DNA of 64,000 nucleotides, taken from assembly GCF_900099895.1 (NCBI RefSeq), contig NZ_FNDY01000016.1:28478-92477 (forward strand), given 5' to 3'. Of this stretch, positions 1-7,680 are shown piece after piece (the first letter of the stretch is position 1; the number at the start of each line of letters is the position of its first letter). The translations under genes were made by a program, and so were the position numbers. The DNA is from Paenibacillus naphthalenovorans. GTDB lineage: Bacteria; Bacillota; Bacilli; Paenibacillales; NBRC-103111. The notes below the pieces were generated by a model that did no database searches, was not told the DNA's origin, and saw nothing but the letters and a program-made list of their open reading frames with translations.

Positions 1-2
1 TC

Positions 3-215
3 CACGGCAAGAATGTCATGATGAAAGACGGCCGGGGCATCGTGGTGGATGTCTCGGATTTTTTGCGCAAGGAGCCTTGTTCCATGTGGAACGACCTAAA
101 AAAGGCATACGATCTGTTGTACATTCCGCCGCTTCGCCGGGTGCCGATTCCTGAATTCATATTAAACGCCGTCCGGATCGGTTACCGGATGTGGAAAAAG
201 CCGGCTCGTAATTAG
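3..215 (+). CDS. C-terminal end of a kinase-like protein (5' truncated by window)
   Basis: Only the last 70 codons are in the window; the frame is open from the left edge to the TAG at 213. The visible start of the fragment has an NVMMKDGR stretch followed by VVDVSDF. This resembles the catalytic-loop Asn and the metal-binding Asp region of small RIO/YrzF-type kinases (the pattern N-V-x-x-x-DGR then D-V/F-x-F). After that come about 40 residues of basic and aromatic C-terminus. The kinase assignment is an inference from this short match; the catalytic HxD part lies outside the window. A 281-bp gap with no convincing gene follows before dps. Confidence 0.45.
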   Translation, partial: HGKNVMMKDGRGIVVDVSDFLRKEPCSMWNDLKKAYDLLYIPPLRRVPIPEFILNAVRIGYRMWKKPARN

Positions 216-447
216 GCGGACGAAACCGCGGCGGATTGGCCGCTTGTGAAATGACAATTTTCCTTTTTTGGCAGGAAAAACAAACTTGTCGGCGAAATGG
301 TAATGAGGCGCCGATACGGCATCCGTCAATGGACGGAAGACGGGTCATTCTAAAAAGCGGGGCCAAACGGTTCGTAACAACCGTATATGAAAGCCTGCTA
401 CATGAACATGCGGCGTTCCGCACAAGATAATACGTAGTACCGTTCGT

Positions 448-482
448 AAGCATACCTTATGCTTGTGAAATTGAAAATTTCA
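448..482 (+). promoter_or_regulatory. Two adjacent 7-3-7 palindromes upstream of dps
   Basis: AAGCATA-CCT-TATGCTT (448-464) and TGAAATT-GAA-AATTTCA (466-482) are both perfect inverted repeats, one base apart, directly before the dps ribosome-binding site (AAGGAGG at 482-488). Their position suggests operator sites or a structured 5' leader. Neither matches the canonical Fur or PerR box closely. The functional role is inferred only from position. Confidence 0.45.
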
Positions 483-496
483 AGGAGGATCCCCCG

Positions 497-937
497 ATGT
501 CCAAAAACTTAAACGAAGTGTTAAACACACAGATTGCGAACTGGAGCTTGCTGTATATCAAGCTGCACAATTACCATTGGTATGTCAAAGGCCCTCAGTT
601 TTTCACGCTGCACGTAAAATTTGAGGAATTATATACCGAAGCTGCGCTGCATGTGGACAATCTGGCCGAGCGTCTGCTTGCGCTCAAGGGCCAGCCGGTA
701 GCTACCATGCGTGAAATTTTGGAACTGGCGACCGTACACGAGGCAACGGGGAACGAGAATGCGGAGCAGATGGTCCGCGCTATCGCCAATGACTTCAACA
801 CGGTGGCCGCGGAGCTGAAGGAAGGAATGGCGATTGCCGAGGCGGCGGACGATGAAACGACAGGCGATATGCTGCTTGCCATTCACAGCTCGCTGGAAAA
901 GCATACGTGGATGCTGGAATCGTTTTTGGGCAAATAA
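497..937 (+). CDS. dps: Dps/ferritin-like DNA-protection protein (paralog 1)
   Basis: 146 residues, the normal Dps length. Dps forms a dodecamer that oxidises and stores ferrous iron using peroxide and can protect DNA. The family signature is seen in the NYHWYVKG segment (His of the inter-subunit ferroxidase site, about residue 27) and in the FEELY...HVDNLAERLL helix, which supplies the acidic ligands. The start is fixed by AAGGAGG with suitable spacing. It stands alone between palindromic sequence and a strong terminator. A second, clearly similar dps lies at 41478-41918 beside katA; the two share nearly the whole N-terminal half. No PerR-like box of the type seen upstream of katA is visible here, so the two copies may be regulated differently (inference). 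Confidence 0.93.
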   Translation: MSKNLNEVLNTQIANWSLLYIKLHNYHWYVKGPQFFTLHVKFEELYTEAALHVDNLAERLLALKGQPVATMREILELATVHEATGNENAEQMVRAIANDFNTVAAELKEGMAIAEAADDETTGDMLLAIHSSLEKHTWMLESFLGK

Positions 938-950
938 GGAGATCAAGCCA

Positions 951-985
951 AGCGAACCTCTTCGGTCAGACGGGTTCGCTTTTTT
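951..985 (+). terminator. Rho-independent terminator of dps
   Basis: AGCGAACC (951-958) pairs perfectly with GGTTCGCT (973-980), followed by a six-T run. It lies 13 bp behind the dps stop codon. Confidence 0.9.
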
Positions 986-999
986 GTGCTTCGTTTGGG

Positions 1000-1005
1000 T
1001 ATAAT
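1000..1005 (+). promoter_or_regulatory. Possible -10 box for the sugar dehydrogenase gene
   Basis: A perfect TATAAT stands 30 bp before the start codon at 1035. The -35 region would fall in the dps terminator and is poor (TTCGCT), so this is a weak call. Confidence 0.35.
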
Positions 1006-1034
1006 GGAAACAAAAGGGATGGAGGGGAACTCAT

Positions 1035-2225
1035 ATGTTCGGACGACCATCGGTCATTTTCTTAGGATTAGCATGCGTGCTTGCTTTTAGCGGCTGCGAT
1101 GCCGCCCGCCAAACCGCTCCTTCGCCGGTAAACGAAAATCCCGCTGCTTCAAACGATTCGGCATCATCTCCCATTCCGTATAAACAGGAAATTATCGCCA
1201 CCGGATTGGATATCCCATGGGAGATTGAATTTGCACCGGACGGCCGTATCTTTTTTACGGAGCGCGGAGGTTCGCTGCGGCTGATCGATCAGGGAAAGCT
1301 CGTCGACGAGCCGGTATTCCGCTTTGACGACAAGCTGTACACCCAAGGGGAAGCGGGACTGCTCGGACTTGCGCTGGACCCGAAATTTAACGAGAACCAT
1401 TATATGTATGCCTATCACACGTACATGAATGGAAATCAACCGCTCAACCGGGTTGTCCGGCTGAAGGAGAGCGGAGGCAAAGCGACTCTCGACAAGGTGC
1501 TGCTGGACGGCATGCCGGGCAACCGGATTCATGACGGCGGACGCATTAAATTTGGGCCGGACGGATTACTTTATGTGACGAACGGAGATGCTGCCTCCCC
1601 ATCCGTGGCGCAGGATATTGGTGTACCCGCGGGCAAAATCCTCCGTATTCACCCTGACGGTTCAATTCCGGCGGACAATCCGTTCCCGGGCTCGCCGGTG
1701 TACAGTTTCGGTCACCGCAACCCGCAAGGTCTGGCGTGGCATCCGGAGACAGGACAGCTGTACAGCTCGGAGCACGGACAATCGGCGCACGATGAGATCA
1801 ATCGGATTGAGCCGGGTGCCAATTACGGATGGCCATTGGTTCAAGGCGATGAAACCGAGGCAAAGCCGGACAACAACCATACGGACAAGGCAGGTCCCGG
1901 ACCGCTGATGAAGCCCATACTGCACAGCCATACCGTCACTTGGGCGCCGTCAGGTATGACGTTTATCAGTCAAGGGCCTTGGAAAGGCCATTTGCTTGTT
2001 GCGAATCTTCGCGGCACGCAGGTGCTGCATGTGGTTCTGACGGAGGATGGCAAGGGCGTGCATGCCTCGGATGCTTTGCTCAAAGGGGAGTTTGGGCGCA
2101 TTCGCACAGTAACCGAAGCGCCGGACGGTTCAATCTATATTTTGACTAATAACCGCGATGGCCGAGGGAATCCGAAGGACGACGATGATAAAATCGTTCG
2201 CTTCATTCCCGCTTTCAATAAATAA
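1035..2225 (+). CDS. PQQ-dependent sugar dehydrogenase lipoprotein (GSDH/YliI type)
   Basis: 396 residues. The N-terminus is a lipoprotein signal ending in LAFSGC with Cys21 as the lipidation site, then a Ser/Pro-rich linker to about residue 48. The rest fits the glucose/sorbosone dehydrogenase beta-propeller (soluble aldose sugar dehydrogenase): it contains the family motifs IPWEIEFAPDGRIFFTER, GLLGLALDPKF, RIHDGGRIKFGPDGLLYV, FGHRNPQGLAWHP and EHG..AHDEINRI. Members oxidise aldoses with PQQ on the outer face of the membrane. Whether this host makes PQQ cannot be seen here. The start is supported by GGAGGGG. The methyltransferase gene follows after 24 bp and may be cotranscribed. Confidence 0.88.
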   Translation: MFGRPSVIFLGLACVLAFSGCDAARQTAPSPVNENPAASNDSASSPIPYKQEIIATGLDIPWEIEFAPDGRIFFTERGGSLRLIDQGKLVDEPVFRFDDKLYTQGEAGLLGLALDPKFNENHYMYAYHTYMNGNQPLNRVVRLKESGGKATLDKVLLDGMPGNRIHDGGRIKFGPDGLLYVTNGDAASPSVAQDIGVPAGKILRIHPDGSIPADNPFPGSPVYSFGHRNPQGLAWHPETGQLYSSEHGQSAHDEINRIEPGANYGWPLVQGDETEAKPDNNHTDKAGPGPLMKPILHSHTVTWAPSGMTFISQGPWKGHLLVANLRGTQVLHVVLTEDGKGVHASDALLKGEFGRIRTVTEAPDGSIYILTNNRDGRGNPKDDDDKIVRFIPAFNK

Positions 2226-2249
2226 ACGGATGAGGATTGTGACTTAACC

Positions 2250-3449
2250 ATGCAAGAAGAGCTGTTGGAGCTAATCAAAAGACTGCTGGGTGAACGCTTG
2301 CTGATTCAAGCGACGCTCAGCCAGGTGCGCCGCCGCGACCCGAGCGGTAACGGGTGCACGAAGGTGACGGTCAAGCCGGTGGAGCTAAAAGGTGAGCTGA
2401 ACTACCAGTTCAGCTCATTTTGCGGTCCGAAGGTGTTTCATGACAACCTGCGCCCGGAAGAAGCGGAAGCAAGGTTTGCCGAGCTGTTCGCGGAGCAATT
2501 CCGCCAAGGGCTTCTGCAGACCGGGGAGGCGGATTACCAGGTGCTGATCAGCAAAAAAGGCAAGACCGGCATTCTGAAGAAACCGCCGACCAAGCAAGCG
2601 GTCGCAGCCATCACCCATAACAGGAAAAAGAATTATGTCATCGAAGAAGGGGAGCCCGTTCCCTTTCTTGTCGAGCTTGGCATCATGAATGCAGAGGGAA
2701 AGGTGTTGGCGAAGAAATACGATAAATTCCGTCAAATCAATCGTTTTTTGGAGATGATTGCTGACGTACTGCCTCATCTGCCGCAAGGGAGGACCTTGCA
2801 TATGGTGGACTTCGGCTGCGGCAAATCGTATTTGACCTTCGCTCTCTACCATTACTTGAAGGTGATGCAGGGGATCGATCTGCGGGTTGTTGGCCTGGAT
2901 CTTAAAGAAGATGTCATCAGCAGCTGCAGCGCGCTTGCCCAACGGCTCAGCTATGACGGCTTGCGGTTTTTGGTAGGCGACATCGCCCAATATGACGGGC
3001 TGCAGCAGGTGGATATGGTGGTGACGCTGCATGCCTGCGATACGGCGACCGATGCGGCGCTGGAGAAGGCGGTCCGCTGGGGCGCTTCGGTGATTTTGTC
3101 GGTGCCCTGCTGCCAGCATGAGCTGTTCCGGCAGGTCCGCAGCGAGGTGCTGGGGCCGCTGCTTCAGCACGGAATCTTGAAGGAACGTTTCTCGGCGCTG
3201 GCTACGGATGCGATTCGCGCCAAGCTGCTGGAGCTTCTCGGCTACCGGACACAGCTGCTTGAGTTTATCGATATGGAACACACGCCGAAAAATATTCTCA
3301 TTCGCGCGGTCCGCAGCGAGAAGCCGCTGCCGCCTGCGGAGCAGGCCAAGCTGGCGGAGAGCTATATCGCCTTCCGTAACTTTCTTCAGGCGGATCTTTA
3401 TTTGGAGCGTGCGATGAAGCCGGAGCTGGCAGCCTTGCTGAAGTCATAG
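2250..3449 (+). CDS. Class I SAM-dependent methyltransferase (Methyltransf_32/METTL25-like)
   Basis: 399 residues. SAM-binding motif I is visible as MVDFGCGKSYLTFALYHYL at about residues 185-203, followed by an acidic strand end (VVGLDLKED) and a motif IV-like VTLHACDTATD. Then comes a VPCCQHEL segment typical of the Methyltransf_32 group. The N-terminal 150 residues form an additional domain that may bind the substrate. The family includes proteins suggested to modify RNA or protein, but the substrate is unknown here. The start ATG has only a weak ribosome-binding site, 24 bp after the sugar dehydrogenase. Confidence 0.8.
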   Translation: MQEELLELIKRLLGERLLIQATLSQVRRRDPSGNGCTKVTVKPVELKGELNYQFSSFCGPKVFHDNLRPEEAEARFAELFAEQFRQGLLQTGEADYQVLISKKGKTGILKKPPTKQAVAAITHNRKKNYVIEEGEPVPFLVELGIMNAEGKVLAKKYDKFRQINRFLEMIADVLPHLPQGRTLHMVDFGCGKSYLTFALYHYLKVMQGIDLRVVGLDLKEDVISSCSALAQRLSYDGLRFLVGDIAQYDGLQQVDMVVTLHACDTATDAALEKAVRWGASVILSVPCCQHELFRQVRSEVLGPLLQHGILKERFSALATDAIRAKLLELLGYRTQLLEFIDMEHTPKNILIRAVRSEKPLPPAEQAKLAESYIAFRNFLQADLYLERAMKPELAALLKS

Positions 3450-3555
3450 CCGGGTGGGCGGAGAAAAGAATCATCCGCTTCCGGCTGCTTGTATTACAAT
3501 AAGACAATCCTACAAAGCATTCATTCAAGAATGCATAAAATCGAGGTGCCGGGTT

Positions 3556-4473
3556 TTGGGGTATTTATTGCTGCTGCTGGCGACGCTGTCATGGAGCTTT
3601 GTCGGCATTTTGGTTAAATCAACGACCGGTTTTGTGGATAGTACAACCATTGCCTTTGCCCGGTTTGCGTTTGGCATTGTGTTTTTGGGAGGTCTGCTGC
3701 TCCTGAAGGACCGCGCCTTGAAGCTGAGATTTAACATGAAGTGGATATGGATCGGGGCGGCAGGGAAATGCTGCAATTATTTATTTGAAAATATCGCCTT
3801 ATCGATCGGTTATTCTTACGGCAATATTCTGATCGGACCGATTCAGACGGTAATTTTGCTGGTGCTGTCGGCTTTCTGGTTTAAGGAACACGTATCGGTC
3901 AGAGGGTGGATCGCCGCGGCGCTTTGTATTGTCGGCGTCCTGTTGATCAGCTGGAACGGCCTCTCGTTATCCGAATTGCTCCAAGGCGGGATGGTGACCA
4001 CGCTGTTGTATGGGCTTGCTGCTCTCGGTACGGCGTTTCACGTGCTGAGCCAAAAGGTGCTGATCAAGGAGATGGATGCAGGGAATATGAATTTCTCTGT
4101 CTTTCTGGTGTGCACGGTTCTGCTGGCGCTTCCGCTGCCCTGGACCTTTTCCTGGTCAGGCGAATTCAGCGCTTACGGCCTGCTGGCTCTGGTGCTGCTT
4201 GGGGTCATTACGGGGCTTGGCTTCTATTGGTTCTCACTCGCGCTCAAGCTGGTTTCTTTCCCCATTGCGGTCATCGTCAGCAACAGCTGGGTGCTCTTTT
4301 CGATTTTGTGGGCCTATTTGTTTTACCATGATCCGATTACGATCTATGTGATCGGCGGCGGAGGATTTTTTGTCGCCGGGCTGGTGCTGCTGAATTTGCC
4401 TCTTCGTTCGGCGGTGGAACGCCAGATATCCAGGAAAATGGCGGGGCCAAGCGGAGGGGCGGATGTAAGATGA
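3556..4473 (+). CDS. EamA/DMT-family transporter
   Basis: 305 residues from the TTG at 3556, with about ten hydrophobic segments forming two EamA repeats (about residues 1-140 and 150-290). A longer frame begins at GTG 3454, but its first 34 residues are polar and unlike the family. The TTG is preceded by GAGGTG at proper spacing and starts directly at the first membrane helix (GYLLLLLATLSWSF). DMT proteins export or import small metabolites; the substrate cannot be read from sequence. The stop overlaps the next start by four bases (ATGA), so translational coupling with the glycosylase gene is likely. Confidence 0.85.
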   Translation: MGYLLLLLATLSWSFVGILVKSTTGFVDSTTIAFARFAFGIVFLGGLLLLKDRALKLRFNMKWIWIGAAGKCCNYLFENIALSIGYSYGNILIGPIQTVILLVLSAFWFKEHVSVRGWIAAALCIVGVLLISWNGLSLSELLQGGMVTTLLYGLAALGTAFHVLSQKVLIKEMDAGNMNFSVFLVCTVLLALPLPWTFSWSGEFSAYGLLALVLLGVITGLGFYWFSLALKLVSFPIAVIVSNSWVLFSILWAYLFYHDPITIYVIGGGGFFVAGLVLLNLPLRSAVERQISRKMAGPSGGADVR

Positions 4474-5012
4474 AGGAGACTAATCAGCCTCGGGGGCCGC
4501 TTTTGACGGGATTTCCCCCGGTGGCCGATGAACGGTGCCGAATCCTGATACTCGGTTCCATGCCGGGGAAGGCGTCGCTTGACGTGGGGCAGTATTACGG
4601 GCATCCGCGCAATCATTTTTGGAGGCTTCTCTATGCGCTGCTGGACGGTGGCGCCCCGGAGCCTTCTTATGAGGCCCGGATTCGGTTCGCTTTATCGCGC
4701 CGGGTGGCGCTTTGGGACGTGTTGCGGTCATGCGAGCGCCAAGGCAGTCTTGATGCGGCGATCCGTCGGCCGGAAGCTAACGATTTTGAACGTTTTTATC
4801 AGCGCTGCCCGTATATTCGATTTGTTTTCTTTAACGGGAGCGCTTCGGAGCAGTTGTATCGGCGTTATGTGAAGCCTGTGGAGAAGGATGCCGCGCTTCG
4901 ATGCTACAGGCTGCTGCCGTCGTCGAGTCCGGCCCGGGCAATGACGTTCAGCGCCAAGCTGGAGGCGTGGCAGCCGCTTCGGGAGGCCTGGTTAAGTGGA
5001 GCGGAAGGATAA
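4470..5012 (+). CDS. Hypoxanthine-DNA glycosylase (DNA-deoxyinosine glycosylase, UDG superfamily)
   Basis: 180 residues. The UDG-fold motif 1 appears as LILGSMPG..S...QYYGHPRNHFW at about residues 26-51, the hallmark of the family 6 hypoxanthine-DNA glycosylases. The second motif near the C-terminus is LLPSSSPA (about residues 147-154), the counterpart of the His/Ser-Pro loop that inserts into the minor groove. These enzymes remove deaminated adenine (hypoxanthine) from DNA in the cytoplasm. The gene overlaps the upstream transporter by 4 bp and ends before a strong hairpin. No obvious functional link to the transporter is seen. Confidence 0.85.
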   Translation: MKETNQPRGPLLTGFPPVADERCRILILGSMPGKASLDVGQYYGHPRNHFWRLLYALLDGGAPEPSYEARIRFALSRRVALWDVLRSCERQGSLDAAIRRPEANDFERFYQRCPYIRFVFFNGSASEQLYRRYVKPVEKDAALRCYRLLPSSSPARAMTFSAKLEAWQPLREAWLSGAEG

Positions 5013-5020
5013 AAGCAGGA

Positions 5021-5056
5021 CGAACACCCGGATCGGCTATCCCACCCGGGTGTTCG
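5021..5056. terminator. Bidirectional terminator hairpin
   Basis: CGAACACCCG (5021-5030) and CGGGTGTTCG (5047-5056) are perfect 10-bp arms between two converging genes. A T-rich tract (TTATTCTTTTTCTTTTT) follows on the plus side. Confidence 0.75.
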
Positions 5057-5060
5057 ACGC

Positions 5061-5210
5061 TTATTCTTTTTCTTTTTGCGTGGCGCCGATCAAATTTTTC
5101 GTGGTTTTGACGTTCTCTACCGTATCGTTCACAAATTCCATGCTTTGATTTTCTGCTTCCGTAGATGCCGTTCCCTCATAGTTGCCTTGATGCTTTTTGT
5201 TCTCCGACAT
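5061..5210 (-). CDS. Small hydrophilic protein, 49 aa, unknown function
   Basis: The frame could open at 5249, but the ATG at 5210 has AAAGGAGG eight bases upstream on its strand and is the clear start. The product is short, highly charged and Glu/Asn/Thr-rich (begins MSENKKHQGNYEG, ends ATQKEKE), with no membrane segment or Cys. It looks like the small acid-rich proteins common in spore formers, but no family is recognised. It converges on the glycosylase gene and shares the hairpin at 5021-5056. Confidence 0.65.
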   Translation of the reverse strand: MSENKKHQGNYEGTASTEAENQSMEFVNDTVENVKTTKNLIGATQKEKE

Positions 5211-5370
5211 GCGAGCGTCCTCCTTTCGCTTACCTGCTGCTGATTTCATGATTTAACGTGCTCCTCAATCTGGGAAAATATACTTCGGACCCGGTATCCC
5301 TTCCTTCCCGCATGGGAAAAAGGCTTCACGGGATACTAATCCGGAGACTTCGGTAAGGAGGTAGAAGACA

Positions 5371-5901
5371 ATGGCGTGCGATAACATCCGGGTGCCTTTC
5401 GGTTACGAGCCGCCTGATCCGCGGAATAAGGAACGAGGAAGTCTTTGGGTATACGATAGTTTCGAGGAATTTACGGAGCGGGATCTGGAGAAGGTTTTGG
5501 AGCTGGCCGACCGGCGAAACCTGGCCAAGACCGTATTTTACCCTCTTCATGAAGAGACACTCCGCAGAATGGTCAAAGGCGCCTTCACGCCATACTATCG
5601 CAGGGTGGATGCGCTCCAGGCCTTGCTTGATGCCGCCGGGACCGATCTGGATTATGTGATCGAGCGGTTTGAAAACAAACGTAAAAAATACACTCCGGTC
5701 GACACAGCCTTCCGTTTCCTCGAAGATAAATACGATGGGCCTTTCTTCGTATATGTTACTGGCGATACGGCGAATTTGCTGGCCTCTTATGATTCATTCG
5801 AAGCCTGGATCAGAAAGCTCCGCCTCTTGATATCTGGTAAGGAAGTCGGAGGAATCCACCCGCGTTTGCTCCAGTACGAGCATCGCTGGGAATGGGTGTA
5901 A
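5371..5901 (+). CDS. Conserved-looking hypothetical protein, 176 aa
   Basis: Not recognised. The start has AAGGAGG with 9-base spacing. The protein is soluble, rich in charged and aromatic residues (RRMVKGAFTPYYRR, FENKRKKYTP, YEHRWEWV at the end), and begins with a short Cys-containing segment followed by PFGYEPPDP. No signal peptide or membrane helix is seen. Codon use resembles that of the neighbours. It is monocistronic: small gene divergent on the left, signal-peptide protein 110 bp downstream. Confidence 0.6.
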   Translation: MACDNIRVPFGYEPPDPRNKERGSLWVYDSFEEFTERDLEKVLELADRRNLAKTVFYPLHEETLRRMVKGAFTPYYRRVDALQALLDAAGTDLDYVIERFENKRKKYTPVDTAFRFLEDKYDGPFFVYVTGDTANLLASYDSFEAWIRKLRLLISGKEVGGIHPRLLQYEHRWEWV

Positions 5902-6011
5902 ACGGATGGCCTGAAAATTGGCGGAACATGCGAACCTTATGGTGACTCTTCAACAATGACATCGAGCGGTAATGGGTTTTATGAGGCCATTTTGAAGCAG
6001 GAGGGGGAACC

Positions 6012-7007
6012 ATGGGGGCAAGAAAAAAAATCGCATGGATGGTGATCGCCGGTTTGCTGATCATCAGCTTGATCAGCGGCGCGGCTTGGATCGGTGACCA
6101 GCCGGTTTCGGCGGAAATTTCGGAGCAGATCAAGGGCCAATTCGTTTGTCTGGACGAAGGAAACCGTAGAATCACTGTGGCCTATGAGGACATGGAGAGA
6201 ACGTATCCGCTTGCAGCGGATGTGTGGGTATACCGGAATTCGCAAAAGGCGACGTTGGCGGAACTGAAGCAGGGCGATACACTGGACATCATCTTTAACA
6301 GTAAAAATCAAGCGGCTTATATCAAAGCGGCGGATCAAAGCACGGATGCAGAAGCGGCTCCTGCCGTGCCTGCTGATGCCGGTCCGGCTCCGTCCGCACA
6401 AGCAGCACCTTCGGTGGAAGCAGCTTCGCCTGCGGAAACAAAACCTGACAGTAGCGGGGGGTCTGCGCCTTCATCGGATGTGAACGCCGGTGTCTCTGCC
6501 GTGCCGCCGGCTGCTCAGCCTTCTGCAGGCAGCACACACGTTCCAATGGAGCAGGATCTCTATGCCTGGCCGTGGAAAGAGCTGGAGCTTGAACTGAAAA
6601 GCAAGGAGCTGGAGCTCAAGCTGGAGCACGAGCCGAAGGGCAAAGAAGCAGAAGCGGAACTGCAGATCAAAATGAAGGATCGCTCGGTGATCCGCATGAA
6701 AGGCGCGGAGGCAGAGCACGTGTTGTTAATGTTGATGCAGGGGCTGCCCGAGGATAAAGCCGCTTGGGTGCAGGCGCTGAAGCAGCGTTTAGCAGCGGAG
6801 TTCAAACTGCGGGATGTCTCTTCCGCCAAATGGAAGCTGGATATTCAATGGAAAGACGATACCGGTGCCGTGATAATCCCTCCGGCCGAACATCCGAAAT
6901 CGGAGCTCAAAGGCAAAGGAAAGGAGAAGGAGCACAACAAGGGAAAAGGGCATGACAAAGACCGCGGCAAGCACGATGACGACGATGATGACCACGACGA
7001 CGATTAA
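6012..7007 (+). CDS. Membrane-anchored or secreted protein with Lys/Glu-rich domain and poly-Asp tail
   Basis: 331 residues, not assigned to a family. Layout: an N-terminal hydrophobic segment (IAWMVIAGLLIISLISGAAWI, about residues 6-26); a small domain of about 80 residues (IKGQFVCLDEGNRRITVAYEDMERTYPL, like a short OB/beta domain); an Ala/Pro/Ser-rich linker (about 112-180); a Glu/Lys repeat-like helix (WKELELELKSKELELKLE, about 189-206); then a globular stretch and a Lys-rich tail ending in a run of Asp broken by His. The highly charged C-terminus could bind cations or cell wall. The start is preceded by AGGAGGGG. A strong terminator follows. Confidence 0.65.
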   Translation: MGARKKIAWMVIAGLLIISLISGAAWIGDQPVSAEISEQIKGQFVCLDEGNRRITVAYEDMERTYPLAADVWVYRNSQKATLAELKQGDTLDIIFNSKNQAAYIKAADQSTDAEAAPAVPADAGPAPSAQAAPSVEAASPAETKPDSSGGSAPSSDVNAGVSAVPPAAQPSAGSTHVPMEQDLYAWPWKELELELKSKELELKLEHEPKGKEAEAELQIKMKDRSVIRMKGAEAEHVLLMLMQGLPEDKAAWVQALKQRLAAEFKLRDVSSAKWKLDIQWKDDTGAVIIPPAEHPKSELKGKGKEKEHNKGKGHDKDRGKHDDDDDDHDDD

Positions 7008-7037
7008 AAGGTCAACATGCCTTCATCAGACACGTAG

Positions 7038-7072
7038 AAGGACCTGACGCTGTTCCGTCAGGTCCTTTTTTT
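7038..7072 (+). terminator. Rho-independent terminator
   Basis: AGGACCTGAC (7039-7048) pairs with GTCAGGTCCT (7057-7066), followed by TTTTTTT. A group II intron remnant starts immediately behind the T-run. Confidence 0.9.
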
Positions 7073-7073
7073 G

Positions 7074-7184
7074 GTACGCCCAGCATGGGCGTCATGTTAG
7101 GGTGAGTGTCCCGAACGGGGGCTGGCGAGCGCCTACCGTAGCTGAGGGCAAGACCCTCTATGTCACGCCCCCTCCTACTCGATT
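7074..7184 (+). mobile_element. Miniature remnant of a group IIC intron (5' and 3' ends only)
   Basis: The first about 85 bases (GTACGCCCAGC...GGGCGTCAT...AGGGTGAG.GTCCCGAACGGGGGCTGGCGAGCGCCTACCGT) match the 5' end of the larger intron remnant at 37703 almost base for base. The last about 20 bases (GCCCCCTCCTACTCGATT) match its 3' end in domain VI. Everything in between, including domains II-V and the reverse transcriptase, is missing. The element lies directly behind a terminator hairpin, the normal target of IIC introns. It cannot splice in this form. Confidence 0.75.
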
Positions 7185-7190
7185 GAATGA

Positions 7191-7367
7191 TTACTCCTCG
7201 GGCGTACGGTCAAGATACAACCGAATGACCGAGGTGGAATCCCCATGCTCGATTTCCTCGCGGGAAGCTTTCTCCTCCAAAGGATCGTGAGTGTTTAAGC
7301 CCGGCGCAATGGTCGGTTCGTTATGTCTGTGTTCCGGCGTTATACGGGATTTGCGGCTTTCAGGCAT
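7191..7367 (-). CDS. Small protein, 58 aa, unknown function
   Basis: The ATG at 7367 has AGAGGGAG about six bases upstream on its strand. The product starts MPESRKSRITPEHRHNEPTI, contains DPLEEKASREEIEHGD and ends YLDRTPEE; it is hydrophilic and acidic. It overlaps the end of the 55-aa gene at 7360-7527 by 8 bp in another frame, which indicates translational coupling. Its stop lies seven bases from the 3' end of the intron remnant. No family is recognised. Confidence 0.6.
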   Translation of the reverse strand: MPESRKSRITPEHRHNEPTIAPGLNTHDPLEEKASREEIEHGDSTSVIRLYLDRTPEE

Positions 7368-7527
7368 GAGAATCTCCCTCTTCCGACTTGGAATAAGCGA
7401 TCAGGGTAATGGCTTGTCCGGTCAGCCCGGAAAGCTTGGACTCGGCCTCCTGAATGATGCTGACCGTCTCCGATTCCGATGGTTTCGGCAAACGGGCGAC
7501 TTGATAAGATTTGGTTTCGATTTTCAT
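7360..7527 (-). CDS. Small protein, 55 aa, unknown function
   Basis: The ATG at 7527 follows AAGGAG with seven-base spacing, so the longer frame to 7692 is rejected. The product begins MKIETKSYQVARLPKPSES and continues with a predicted helix (TVSIIQEAESKLSGLTG) and a short hydrophobic strand (AITLIAYSK), ending EEGDSHA. It forms a two-gene unit with the overlapping 58-aa gene and is divergent from the MFS gene. The function is not known. Confidence 0.62.
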   Translation of the reverse strand: MKIETKSYQVARLPKPSESETVSIIQEAESKLSGLTGQAITLIAYSKSEEGDSHA

Positions 7528-7680
7528 CGTCAAGCTCCTTCTATCGGCATTCGGATAATGTGAACTTTTCTTATCCTCTCCGATGAGAGAGTCATTCATG
7601 CATTGGTAGATCGGACCCGGAAGCTGTGATATATTGGAAGTACTGCAAAAATCGAAGGAACGGAAGGGTGGGGAAATCCG

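Noticed and set aside
3454..3555. N-terminal extension of the EamA transporter from GTG 3454
   Set aside because: The 34 added residues are polar and unlike the family; TTG 3556 has a good GAGGTG site and begins at the first helix.
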